Below are positions 9,829 through 20,223 of a stretch of DNA of 64,000 nt, in pieces (positions within the stretch are counted from its first letter, which is position 1; the number at the start of each line of letters is the position of its first letter). Source of the stretch: Euborellia annulipes (Eukaryota; Arthropoda; Insecta; Dermaptera; Anisolabididae); contig JAKCPI010000504.1 of NCBI GenBank assembly GCA_023213315.1, forward strand, positions 1-64,000. The letters run 5' to 3'. Position numbers and translations under genes: made by a program. The notes under the pieces are model-generated. The model ran no database searches. It was not told the origin of the DNA and saw nothing but the letters and a program-made list of their open reading frames with translations.

Positions 9829-12004
9829 TTATTTTTTAATTTTGCCAAAATGTTGAATTCTAAAGTCATTACTATTTATAAATGTAGCCATGATATTTTG
9901 GATATCTATTTCATCTACGATTTCTGGATATGTATTTATTATGCATACATGATTTAATCGTTCTTGCGTCATTGTTGAGCGAAGATATGTTTTTATTCTT
10001 CTTAACATAGAAAATGAGCGCTCAGCGGTTGCTGATGTGGCCGGGATCACTAAAAGTAGTTTTAGAATATTTCTCAGGTTAGGAAATAATTTTTTTGATT
10101 CTTGATTAAGATTTTTGTATTTTATTACAAAATCATTCAAGCATTTAGCTTGAGGAATTAATTCCCTAAAGAAATCAAATTCTCTTTTGACCTTTTCTTC
10201 TACAAACTCATATTCTTTTAAAATATCTATAACAGATTGGTCCCAAAAACGGGTTTCTAAAATAACAATTTTTTCGATTTGTAGATATTTTAAAAACCCC
10301 GGTTGGGAGAATCTTAATTCAATCTCGTTGATTATCCCATCAATAACTTCATAGAAAGTTTTTCTAAAATATTCTTCTATTGACGTGAACTTGTGTTCAG
10401 ACTCGTTAGGTTTATATAGAAATTTTTTAGGAATCTCTCGCTTTCTCGGTAACGAGGGCTCCTCAAGATTCATTTCTTTTATTTTTTTCTTTACATCCTT
10501 CCACATTTCATTAAAAAATTGTTCTGAGCGTTTTTTTTTTAAAGATTCTAAAACTAACTCAACAGCTTCCTTTGCCCCAGCTACAGTTTGCGTTTCACTT
10601 TGAAGAACATTGCTCAATTGATCAGTTAAAGAAAACATTAGATAACTAAGTCTAATTCCAAAGTATATAGAACCCTTTGATAATTGATCATAAAGTCCCC
10701 TGGCTTTGGACCCTATATCATCATTACAAGATGCTAATGAAAATAGAAAGTCCAAAACAGCAGGGTAAGTATTGATAACCCCTGACAATGAAGTATGTCT
10801 GATGGTCCAACGGGTTGGGCATAATGGCCGAGGGCCAGTTTTCTCTATTCCATGAGCCTTAGCAATCTCATGAAAATTATGTGATCGTTTTGGTGATTCT
10901 TTGACAATAACTCCTATGTCGTTTACCCATTGAAGGCAATCACGTATTAAAGGAATTCTTTTTGAAGAATCCTGCACAGCCAAATTTAGAGAATGAGCTG
11001 AACAATGAATAAATAAAGCCATTGGTTGATCTGCCAACACTCTTGATTTGACACCGTTTTTTATTCCGGTCATATTTGATCCTCCGTCATAGCATTGTCC
11101 TCGCAAGAGATCCATACTTAAATCAAAACGAATAAGCATGTCTTTTATAATATTATACAATGATTCCCCAGTCATAGAGTGAGTGTCATAGAGACCAAGA
11201 AAAACTCATCAATTTCAAGAGTATCTTCATCTACAGATCTGATCGATATAGAAACTTGTTCTTTTCCCTGTACATCATTGGTTTCATCAACAATGAGAGA
11301 ATATTCTCCTCTTTTTTTTATTATTTTAATAATTTTACGCAAAATATCATGGGAAATAATTCTCAATATTTCATTCTGAATATCTGAAGAATTATATGAT
11401 TTTTTGTGTTTTAAAAATAATTTTAATTCTGGAATGTCATTTTCCCTGAGACGTAATAATTGAATGAAATTTCCTTCATTAATATCATGTGCTCTAAATG
11501 CAATTCCCTGACGAGCTAAATATAATGCTGAGGTTATTATTGTTTTTAGAGCGATTTGATTTTGTATTTGAACAGATAATGTTTGTTCAGATAATAAGGA
11601 AATAATTGGAGTATTTTTCTTCAGTGCTTCTAATTTTATAAATGATTCTTTGTGAAAAGCAGATTTTTCGTGACTTTTTAATTTTATGATAATTTTTTTC
11701 CAGTTTTTATACCCATCAATCACTAAGTTTGTTTCATGATTTTTTTCACATTTTACTAATTTTTTTCCTAGCGCTTGGACACATATGAAACAAAAAATAC
11801 TTTTAGTCATTGAGTCAAAATGAAGCCAAGGGTATGTTGTGAACCACTCATTCTGAAAATTATGATTACGTCCAGATTGGGTCCATGGAGGAATATCCAA
11901 AGGTTGATACGGTTCGTTTAAAGAGCATATCTTTTCGTGTGTGTTTTTAGTAAAAGCAAAAGAAACACTCTTTACAGGAGCAGATGGATCATCGGCGATG
12001 TTTT
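9829..12004 (-). CDS. hAT transposase, exon 3 (frameshifted)
   Basis: Main exon, about 720 residues in two frames. Order of domains: TTF-type zinc finger around the WFTTYPWLHFD...FCFIC segment (about 11790-11860); a DUF4371/RNase-H-like catalytic region with SLIVDETND, CYDGGSNMTG and CPTRWT; and a C-terminal hAT dimerisation domain (PATSATAERSFSMLRRIK) near the end. The acceptor is TTTAACAG before 12004; the joining codon becomes Glu when spliced to exon 2. The frame breaks in a 5-T run near 11200, where one base is missing relative to the reading DEFF / LGLYDTHSMTGES, so the copy as read is not translatable without correction. It resembles ZMYM1-like / Ac-group hAT proteins by motif order. 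The stop codon is at 9829-9831. Confidence 0.9.
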
Positions 12005-12113
12005 CTGTTAAATAAATGAATAAATTATTTAATTGAATTTCCGATCTCTGAGCAAGGCAACAAAACAATAAACAAGCATAATGACTCATTTTTTGAAATT
12101 ATTATATTAATAC

Positions 12114-12209
12114 CTATGGTGTTTGTGGAAGAAATGTTACTGCTGGTACTAGGGCGATGCTCATGGTGCAAAGGACTACCCGTGCTAATGCTTCCTTTTT
12201 CTAAAGAGC
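12114..12209 (-). CDS. hAT transposase, exon 2
   Basis: 96-nt exon between acceptor TTCTTTCGTAG (before 12209) and donor ATAG/GTATT at 12114/12113. It encodes a Ser/Thr-rich linker of 31 residues with STGSPLHHEHRPSTSS in its middle. It starts in phase 1 and ends in phase 1, matching exons 1 and 3. Inferred from splice signals and frame continuity; transcript evidence would settle it. Confidence 0.65.
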
Positions 12210-12325
12210 CTACGAAAGAACCAGATATAATAAGAAATTTTCATTTTTTTATTAAATTTTTAGCGTACGTATATTTTTGGCGAAGAAAAATAAGTTTTTA
12301 AGAGTAGGCCTACGGCCATTCTTAC

Positions 12326-12368
12326 CTGTTTCTTTTTTAAAATAATCATCAATAAATCGACGTTTCAT
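12326..12368 (-). CDS. hAT transposase, exon 1
   Basis: 43-nt exon from ATG (12368-12366) to donor ACAG/GTAAGA. It encodes MKRRFIDDYFKKET, the short basic N-terminus (K-R-x-I-D-x-F/Y-F) common in ZMYM1-like hAT transposases. It splices in frame to exon 2 through a shared Gly codon. The gene then needs about 475 bp of element as promoter and 5' UTR to the right. Confidence 0.7.
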
Positions 12369-12864
12369 TTTTTTCTTCTTATAACTGTTAATCAACTACA
12401 CTAAATAGTCTGTAGTCCTTTATATTTAACTTTTACAAATATATAGTTTAACAATATGCAAATTATTTAATCAAAATTTTTTTTAGGCTATATAGTAGAT
12501 TTGTTATTTACTATTTGAAGGAAATAAATATTTTTAATTTTCTTTATTTTAATTTTTTTTTTTTCCAAGGCATAAAGTCTCAAGTTTTCATGTTATCTAA
12601 ATTTTATTATTTTAATTCCATATAAAATGTATTTAGAATTTAGAAATACAATAGGTCTATATAAAATAAAAAAATTTCTTACTTTTTTAATTTTTTTTAA
12701 ATTTAAATAAAAAAATTTTAAAATATATCATTTTTAAAACTAAATGAAATAAAAGAAGAAATTTTGCCCCCCCCTGCCCCCCCCCCTGTAGGATGCCAGG
12801 GGGGGCAATGTACCCGTGCCCCCCCCCAGTTCCGGCGCCTATGTATATAGGGTACGAGAAAGTA

Positions 12865-13156
12865 AAAAATGGCTTGTGATGTGATTTAGTAAACTTTAAG
12901 TAATAAATAATATTTGAAAAAATGTTTTTAACACTTTCCGATCGTTTGATTTTTTTCTTCTTCTATTTGGAGTATATAAATCTTTTTTTTTTTTTTTTTT
13001 CTTACGAATGTATCTCTTAAAGGTGAAGTTTAAAGTACGGAGAGAAAATAAAAAGAAAAACTTCCGAGTTAGGCTTCTCTATACACCGTCTGTTCTATTT
13101 GGAAATTTTAACCAGTAGAAATTTTGAAATGAAATTTTATAGGTGGTCGCAGTTAA
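12865..13156. other. Intron DNA, no feature seen
   Basis: AT-rich with a T18 run near 12983. Confidence 0.4.
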
Positions 13157-13795
13157 ATGTGGTGTTCAGGAGCGACGTCTAAACGTACTTAAAAAAAAAA
13201 AAAAAAAACTCGACTATTATAAGGAATTTTTCAATGCGGTTTTTTTTTAAATGAATTAAATTCATAAGAGATTATTGGGACATCGAGCTATAATTTTTTT
13301 AATGACTTATTAAAAAATTATCGTAATTAATTTTTTTGTTATCAAGCAAATACAAAAAAAACAATCTGTCCCAATAATCTTTAATTTTTTTTTAAATTTA
13401 AAAATGAATTTATTGTTATTATTAATCACATATTAATTAAGAAATTTTTAAAATAAGCTTGGATGATTTATTTAAAAATCAACTGTCAAATTAGTTCAGC
13501 ATTCTTGCAATAGATGGCAGGCTAGTCTAACAGACGATATCGTATTAGCCTATATCTGGCCTATATTTATATATTTTTATGCTTTTATAAAAGATACATA
13601 ATATATAATAACATTTATAAAGTATTTATTGTTAAAAGATCAATGAAAATCAACCAAATGCATTAAATATTATTAGCTACCATTCTGACATCTCTTGGCA
13701 AATTTTTGAATTACTTGATTTTTGGGCATACTTTTAATGACACGCAACGCCATCTTAGCGGGAAAAACACCTTCGCTCTTATTCCGCCTGAAGGC
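13157..13795 (+). mobile_element. TTAA-1 MITE copy b
   Basis: TTAA at 13153-13156, then GGTGTTCAGGAGCGACGTCT. Carries all family blocks, including the internal inverted repeat around AGATTATTGGGACA and GCAATAGATGGCAGGCTAGT, and ends near CTTCGCTCTTATTCCGCCTG. The right TTAA is not conserved. Confidence 0.8.
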
Positions 13796-14053
13796 CTAAC
13801 CTGGAAAAACAATGTTTTTTTTTCTTTTTTTTTAGGTTAAAGAAAAATATTGTACCTAAAAGTAGACAAATTTATTTGTATATATATGGTCCCGTAGAAT
13901 AGATTCAATTACCAAAAATTTAAAATAAATAGCTGATCTCACAGTTAACTAAATTCTTAGACAATGTAAAATAATATGAGCTGCTGAAAGTTCAGATTTT
14001 TTTTTACTTAAATGTTACGAGTGTGAATAATATAATGCAAATATTTTACTCAC

Positions 14054-14189
14054 TCATATGATAGAGAATCAGATTATCCACTTGTCCCGTATACGACTGG
14101 AATGCCAAATTTGTGGGCGCAAATAGGGTCACTTGTCTGAAGCTTAATGTGAAGTTTGCCACTCGATTAGACTCCAGAAGAGTGTAGAA
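14054..14189 (-). CDS. Fas1: Fasciclin-1, exon encoding first half of FAS1 domain 1
   Basis: 136-nt minus-strand exon with acceptor TATTTTTCCAG before 14189 and donor ATGA/GTGAGT at 14054/14053. It encodes 45 residues starting FYTLLESNRVANFTLS and carrying the FAS1 H1 motif VTLFAPTNLAF, ending ILYHM. It starts in phase 0 and ends in phase 1; joining to 495 gives a Thr codon and continuous FAS1 sequence. Insect fasciclin-1 has the same start of domain 1 (FYSLLESN and an xxFxPTNxAF motif) just after the mature N-terminus, so only the signal-peptide exon should precede it. That exon was sought on the minus strand to the right and not found with confidence. Confidence 0.9.
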
Positions 14190-14951
14190 CTGGAAAAATA
14201 AAACAAAATAAATTATTATAATTATAACTGTAGCTATTTTAATAAATTAATTGAGAGGTCTCAATTGTGACATCTTCTCTTGTGCTAGAAGGGGTCAGAG
14301 CTCAATTGAATTGAATACTGCACATGGTGTCGGCTGCTGGGATATTTAAATAATGCAGACCGCGGTTCCGTTCCATAATAATTTAATAAAATAGACAGTT
14401 GTATATTATGCTGATTGTCTAGCTTCAGGCTGTTGAGGTGTGTAAACAGCCTCACCGCCGACCAAGATTGAAAGACTATTCAACAATTAATTCGTCCTGA
14501 AGATGCTTTCCAGAAACGTGGACGAAATAATATAAAGATTTTTATTTCCGCTGGCTGCCCTACTCACAGAGTTCCTTTATGTAATTTATCCCTCTACACT
14601 TTTTATTTTAAACTTAATGTTTCAACCTCTTTTTTATTAATATAAATAATATTTCATGTATTTAGTAAAATTTTAAATTATTCATTCGTTCGAAAGAATT
14701 CGTTCACTTCTTTTTGCTGTTATTTATTTAATTCACTTTTTTTTTTTATTTACGGGATAGCCTTAGGCCATTTTATATTTTTTTTTTGTACATTTTTTTG
14801 TAAATTAATAAAAAAACACAACATTTTACAAAAAAATAATATAGAAGAAAATACATAATACATGAATAACATCAGAGGGAATATAAACAACAGAAGTTAT
14901 AAAAATACATATTAATACAATTTTAATTCACTTAAATATGTACAATTACTC
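14190..14951. other. Non-coding DNA with a degenerate hammerhead-like tail
   Basis: CTGAAGATGCTTTCCAGAAA at 14499-14518 resembles the hammerhead-like family but lacks the regular spacing. Otherwise AT-rich. Confidence 0.35.
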
Positions 14952-15095
14952 CTGGGTCATAGCATAGTGATAGAGTTCTTCCCTTTTGTGCTAGTGGGTC
15001 AGGGGTTCGCATGCAACAAAAATTTATTTCAATAGAAATAACTGCCAATCAATTTAATGCCGAAAAAGATCTTTAATAAAATAAAAATAAATTTT
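14952..15095 (+). repeat. SINE1 copy
   Basis: Head TGGGTCATAGCATAGTGATA, B box GGGGTTCGCATGC, body AAATTTATTTCAATAGAAAT and tail TGCCGAAAAAGATCTTTAAT. Confidence 0.85.
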
Positions 15096-15137
15096 TTTTT
15101 AACACTTCATTAGGGATTTACATAATTAATGGATTTA

Positions 15138-15269
15138 AGGTTAATGTCTGAAAATACATATAATCCTCGCCAAGTTGTTGTGTATGCCCAATATAACTTG
15201 GCGAGGATTATATATATTTTCAGACATTAACCTGTCCCTGAGGATGGTCCCATATGTGACCGAAACGTC
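15138..15269 (+). repeat. Long hairpin followed by hammerhead-like core, copy 5
   Basis: AGGTTAATGTCTGAAAAT.. (15138) pairs with ..ATTTTCAGACATTAACCT (to 15233), giving arms of about 40 bp. It is followed by GTCC and CTGAGGA - TGGTC / GACC stem - GAAACGTC (15238-15269). This is among the best core matches: stem II is four perfect pairs. Confidence 0.5.
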
Positions 15270-15361
15270 GGCCCTGTTTTATTAATAAATTGAAATATAA
15301 CTAGCTGCCAGCTCATTCATTCTACCTATTTGATAATTAATGGAAGGTGTTTTAACCTTGT

Positions 15362-15640
15362 TCATTGATTGATTGATTTGATTTGGTGTTCTGGGGATTC
15401 TCTGCACTGCGACCTTATGAGATCTATTGTGCTTCCCGTATCACTCTCCGGGTACAAGGCCCCTGGAGAGGATCAATCTAAAAATGGTTCATGCCCATCC
15501 CACAGGCCCTAGGTACCTGGAACTGGAGGGGATTATATTCCCATTGCTCCAGTAGAGACGCTCGACTTGGTTGAATTTTTGCGGCAAGCCGGATTCGAAC
15601 TCGAGTACAATTTTACCTCGAATTAATCCGATAAGCCGAT
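15362..15640 (-). repeat. SINE3 copy (tRNA-derived SINE)
   Basis: Minus-strand copy of the element at 62030-62330. Head with GGCTTATCGGATTAATTCG, B box GAGTTCGAATCC, body with CCAGTTCCAGGTACCTAGGG and a terminal (AATC)n tail, seen here as TTGATTGATTGATT at 15365. Confidence 0.8.
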
Positions 15641-15804
15641 CTGTTCTTGTTCATTTAAATAAAAATAATTTTTTTTTTTTGTTGTTATTGAAGGTTTATT
15701 GAACATGAGCAAACAGTTTCGATTATACAATCCACCATCATCAGGCCTGAGATTACTACAAAATTCATATTATTCATTTATTTATTTACTTTTTTTTTTG
15801 AATT

Positions 15805-15918
15805 TAAGGCCTTTTTCGGCATCATAGGCCATTTAGATTTTGTAGTTTATGTCGCATAAATCGACAGGATATGACCTCTAGCACAAGAGACAATAACACT
15901 ACCATTTTTAATGAATTT
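15805..15918 (-). repeat. SINE1 copy, internally deleted
   Basis: Tail box AAGGCCTTTTTCGGCATCAT at left, ATGACCTCTAGCACAAGAGA and a decayed head at right. Confidence 0.65.
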
Positions 15919-16377
15919 AAAAAAAAAACGCAAGGCGGGCGATGCAGCTAGTCTTATTCTTTCCTCTATATTATATATTACACACTTATAATATTCATAT
16001 CTTAATATTTTTTTTAACTCCCATTCAGAAATAGCAAAATGTATAAGTGTCTTGTCTGTCTGTCTGTCTGTCTGGTGTTCCCCTCTTGTGTTATCTTGAT
16101 AACCGCTTGTCCATCAACTTGAGGCTCTTGTCTCCTTTTTTGACAGCACTCTACACGCCCAATGAGAACTCACAGATCAGAATATGGTTCTTTTTTTAAA
16201 TTTTATAAACGACAAAGAATTATGTATAGTTTTATCTATTTTTATATATAAATTAAGTAAATTAAGTAGTATATTAATACCAGCTTGAGAGGATGATTAA
16301 GACGTTAAATATTTGATTTAGTTAATTGATGATATTCTAGTCTACACTATAAACTTTTAAAACTTTATATTTATATG
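15919..16377. other. Non-coding DNA with (TCTG)n
   Basis: A short (TCTG)n tract at 16052-16073 and R9-like text (GTGTTATCTTGATAACCGC). No gene recognised. Confidence 0.4.
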
Positions 16378-16800
16378 CTACCAAGGGACCTAGCTGGCGA
16401 CCACGAGCTGCCCTAGCTGGGACTGGCAGTACTTTACAGGCGACAAACCAAGGGCGGGTACAGGGAGGGTAAAGGGGTAATTACCCCCCCCCCCCCGAGA
16501 TTTGAAAAAAAAATACTTTTTTTTCGAAAAAAAAAATTTATTTTGAATGTAAAATTTTAAATTAATACTTAAAAATTTGATTTGTATTTATATTCTGGCA
16601 AACAAGTACAGAATGTGCCTTTAAATTACCGAAATTAGGAAAAAATTGTGTGTTGTGCGACCAATCACACCAGATTACCCCCCCCCTCCGAGAAACACCT
16701 CTGGATCCGCCATTGCGTCAGACCGTACGACGGGCCGGCCTGTACTATTCCTTCACGGTCGAATGACAAATTCTGCCGATCTCGCACTGCGGGAATAATC
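16378..16800 (+). repeat. GC-richer dispersed repeat, split by a hAT MITE
   Basis: CTGGCGACCACGAGCTGCCC at about 16393 and GGGCCGGCCTGTACTATTCC near 16731 occur in the opposite orientation, and adjoining, at 57075-57255. Here the two halves are separated by the MITE at 16449-16715. Type of repeat unknown. Confidence 0.6.
16449..16715 (+). mobile_element. Non-autonomous hAT (N-hAT1) copy 1
   Basis: Ends CAAGGGCGGGTACAGGG and CCTCTGGATCCGCCATTG form the TIR; the flanks CGACAAAC / CGTCAGAC match at 6 of 8. Inside is the module GTGTGTTGTGCGACCAATCA, also found in HP1 palindromes. Confidence 0.8.
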
Positions 16801-16919
16801 AGGCGAAGAAAGAAGAAGAAGATATTGATATGCTACAGGCAATTAAAGCTAATTATTATACCTCCCCCCCCCCCCACTTCCGTGCAGAGATTGTTGACAA
16901 TATTCATAATCTAAAATTC

Positions 16920-16975
16920 AAGTGGATTCGGACCCCAGATAGTCCAAATAGTATAAATAAATATTCCTGCACTGT
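16920..16975 (+). repeat. SINE2 fragment, degenerate
   Basis: GGATTCGGACCCCAGATAGT and CCTGCACTG match the SINE2 centre and nothing more. Confidence 0.45.
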
Positions 16976-17198
16976 AATATAAATCGTAATTATTTTATAA
17001 GTATCTCTCATACCTCATCATCACTCTCATACCTGAAACCCCACATATAAACACAACCTCAGTTTAAAATGTTCCACCTAAAATTCACACCGCAATTTTT
17101 AAACTTAATATAAGTATCCTTTAAAGCAGTGATTCCCAACCTGGGGGCGATCGCCCAGGATAGAAGAGGACAAAATATTATCATAAAAATAACTTAGT

Positions 17199-17231
17199 CT
17201 GAAGATAATTCCAATCTAGAATCGAAACGTC
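17199..17231 (+). repeat. Hammerhead-like core motif, copy 6
   Basis: CTGAAGA, ATTC - loop - GAAT stem, GAAACGTC. 33 nt in all, the family's usual spacing. Confidence 0.4.
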
Positions 17232-17548
17232 ACTTTTGTTTTCATTAAATAAAGATTGACCCCTGAAAAAAGATCCATTTTTGTTATTTTTTTATTTTTC
17301 TTTATAAAAACAAAATTATTTTTAAATTTTTAGAAGTTTTGGGAGAGATAAAGAATAAAAATCTTGCCTCACAGGGGTCAGGGGTATTTTTTTAAATAAA
17401 TTTTTGGCATTAATTGTGTTTTTTTTTTAGTTAGTAATTAATAATACAATTTATTTAAATAATTTCAACGTTTTGGTCACTATTTCTTCAACTGTTGTAT
17501 TTATTCACTTTCAACAGAAAACGTTATCTGAGGAACTTGATTCATTTT

Positions 17549-18200
17549 TACTTTCTCTTACCTATGTATATATGTAATATATATATATATATAGAAAGTA
17601 TTGGATTCATGTCAAAAATTCAATGTCGAGATTTTGATGGATCTTCACGTTATGAGGTCCCCTGAATCCAAAAAAGTGGTTTTCGCGACATGGACTGTCT
17701 GTGTGTCTGTGAACAAAATATCTCAAGAACGAAAAGAGCTAGGAAGTTGAAATTTTATATTTAAGTTAAGCACCCCCAGGGACGTGACACGAAGCTTTTG
17801 GACAAAATCGACCAAAGAGTACTAGTACTTTACTGATGCACTTTTTCAGTTTTTTTTTCGATTTTCTCAAAATTTGCTCCAACGATTTTTTTTTTAAATT
17901 CATATATCAACTATTTTTTAGTTGCTCTTTAAAATGTATATTCTCATTTTGTGATTGAAATCTTCTGAAGACCACTTTACTCTTGTACTCCATAGAAAAG
18001 ATAGGAGAAATGGTTGCCATGGTAACAAAATATAAATATTTTGCCATACTTATAAATTTTACATTGAAAATCGAATGTACCGTACTGTCGGAAACTAAAC
18101 ACATTCGACACAAAAAATCTGGTGTGACAAGCAAGAACAAACTTTCGATTACCGAAGGTAAGAGAAAGTTGTGTGCTGTGCACCAGTCACACAGATTTTT
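17549..18200 (+). mobile_element. HP1 element, short form
   Basis: Left hairpin TACTTTCTCTTACCTATGTA..AGAAAGTA, body with AGTACTAGTACTTTACTGATG, right palindrome to CACACAGATTTTT. One of the most complete short copies. Confidence 0.8.
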
Positions 18201-18519
18201 AACATTGAAATAAATTTGTTAAAAATTTAAAATCATATTTTCTACGTAAATGCAATGGATGCAGATCACAGAATCCATGAACTTGATTCAATTTGAACCA
18301 TGTAGATGTGTGTATGTACAGCAGGTATACCAGTCTATTAGTCGAAAAATTAAATGAAGAGGGGGGGGGCGATCGATGTTAGACAACCTTTTGAAAGGGG
18401 CGATGGGTCAAAAAAGGTTGGGAACCACTGCTTTAAAGTCTAAAATGCCGAAAAAAATTAAAATAATTAAATGACTCAATTTTAAAAATATTAGAAAATT
18501 TTTTTTGTTTTGTTTTATT

Positions 18520-18663
18520 TCAGGTCTTTTTTTGGCATCGGAAGCCATTTAGACCTCATCAATTCAATTGAAATAATTGTGTGTCGCATGAGACATGAAG
18601 CGAACCTCTGACCCCTTTGCCACAAGAGACACAAGAACTCTAACACTCTACTACGGTCTAAAA
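18520..18663 (-). repeat. SINE1 copy
   Basis: Tail box GGTCTTTTTTTGGCATCGGA, body TCAATTCAATTGAAATAATT, B box region GAAGCGAACCTCTGACCCC and head GAACTCTAACACTCTACTAC. Confidence 0.85.
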
Positions 18664-19232
18664 GCATAAACATTAATACTGTCTATAATGACATTTTCTT
18701 TTTTTCCCCCTTTTTAACATATAGATTGATATTTATATAATACATAAAACAATTATTTAAATCACAATAGGCTACTTAAATTTTATATAGGTTAGAAAAA
18801 CACTCCAGTAATTTTTTATATAATAAATGTCCTATTTGAAATATTATTTATATATAACAAAATGAGAATAAAGAAAGCGATTGCCTTAAATTTTCAGCTT
18901 AAACATCGATCTTTTTATTATAGTGTATTTTTTTTTTTTGTTTAAGAAGAAAAAATCCCAGGATAAAAAAGGACTTGTTTGTTATAGTATAATAAATATA
19001 AATAAACGTTGTTTGATATGAAAGGGAAAAGACATCTCATCAAATGTAAATGAGGGTATTCTAATTTTTCTCTCTCTCTGTTTGCTCTGCTATTCTGTCC
19101 TTTAGAATAAAAAAAGAATTGAAAAGAATAAACTGCGATCATAAGCAATTTTTTTTATATTGAAGTGGTACTCCCTCATATATTAAATATTCGACTTTTT
19201 CGCTCACTTGGATCCCCTTTAATTGTATTTTT
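18664..19232. other. Non-coding DNA, nothing recognised
   Basis: AT-rich; short open frames only. Confidence 0.4.
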
Positions 19233-19262
19233 AAGTCGTTTTCGACATCGGAGGCCATTTAT

Positions 19263-19927
19263 TTTTATTTTTATTTTTTTATTTATTAAAGTCCATGTAC
19301 ATACACTGTAAAAAAAAAAATTGAATTTTCAATCATTTTTCATATACTTCGGGTATTTAATATTAATATACCCAGGATATGAAATAAAATTAATATACAA
19401 AGTTTATGAACAAATTACCAACTTTTAAACTTATCTTTTTCTTTGTGTGCCGCCAAATTTTGAAATCGTTAAAAGTGTACCGCGACAAGTTGAGAATCAC
19501 TGGTCTAAACGTTCTCAAATAACTCGACTACCTCAAGGAATTTTTATTAATATTATTTTATAATTATTTTAAGGAAACTTGAAATTATTCTTTTAAAATT
19601 TATTTCACAAATCTAAATTTATTAAATTCTGGTTTGAAATTCGCGCTCTAAACTATTTAAATATTTATGAAGTATATTACAATCATACTAATTAAATAAT
19701 TTTTATAAAGTAATTCAACTAAATAGCTATAAAAATTAAAATTAACAATTTTTAACAAAATAATTAATTTTAAAATATACAAGAAATTCGTTTGGTTGGC
19801 AACAAATTGAACTTTCTCATATATATTCATAAACAGTTTATGAAACAGAGTTCCTATACTTGTATAGGAAGTTTTCTTGAAAATTTTTAACAGTGTAGGG
19901 CTTATTAGCCCCTCTTAGTGTACAATG
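19263..19927 (-). mobile_element. LINE 3' tail, interrupted
   Basis: GTCCATGTACATA (19291-19303) and GGGCTTATTAGCCCCTCTTA (from 19898) are contiguous in the LINE tail at 63390-63430 (reverse complement). They are separated here by a TA-flanked MITE. Left boundary is a T-rich (poly-A complement) stretch. Confidence 0.7.
19304..19895. mobile_element. TA-flanked MITE (Tc1/mariner-like)
   Basis: TIR CACTGTAAAAAAAAAATT / AATTTTTAACAGTG with TA duplicated on both sides (19302-19303, 19896-19897). Removing it rejoins the LINE tail exactly. 592 bp, no ORF. Confidence 0.85.
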
Positions 19928-20022
19928 ATGACCCAATATTTCAATAGGTTGAAATTTTTGTCGCTTGAGACGAATTGCGAACCTCAAGGGGTAAAAATTG
20001 TACCACTGAGCTATGATACATT

Positions 20023-20223
20023 TATAAGAGAATTTAATTTAATTTTATTTAAAATAAATAATTTTTTTTTTTTTTAACTTCTAAACAACCTAAAGATTAA
20101 CTTTAAATCTCTCTTGTAAAATTCTCTACATATTTGAAAAAAGCCCATAAAAATCAGTTAAGTAATTTGATATATGTAATGTAATATGTTTGTTATAAAA
20201 AAGAATACCAATATCTATATAAA
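20023..20223. other. R8 repeat fragment
   Basis: AAAAAAGCCCATAAAAATCA and flanks match the R8 family (27550, 29240, 36760). Confidence 0.5.

Larger units (their letters stand above)
9362..12843 (-). mobile_element. hAT-superfamily DNA transposon, nearly intact
   Basis: Terminal inverted repeats CAGGGGCGCCGGAAC (9362) and GTTCCGGCGCCTATG (to 12843) match at 13 of 15 positions. The element is bracketed by a perfect 8-bp target duplication TATATAGG (9354-9361 and 12844-12851), diagnostic for hAT. It is 3482 bp and carries a three-exon transposase gene on the minus strand. A SINE2 copy (9429-9683) inserted later near the 3' end. It sits in the Fas1 intron in the same orientation as the host gene. 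The intact ends, exact target duplication and single frameshift suggest fairly recent arrival. Confidence 0.95.
19233..20022 (-). repeat. SINE1 copy split by a LINE tail
   Basis: The 3' tail box (TTTTCGACATCGGAGGCC) is at 19241-19258. The rest (AATAGGTTGAAATTTTTGTC through TACCACTGAGCTATGATA) resumes at about 19940. Everything between is a later insertion. Confidence 0.7.

Noticed and set aside
12116..12301. Plus-strand 61-aa ORF
   Set aside because: It is the antisense of hAT transposase exon 2 and its intron.
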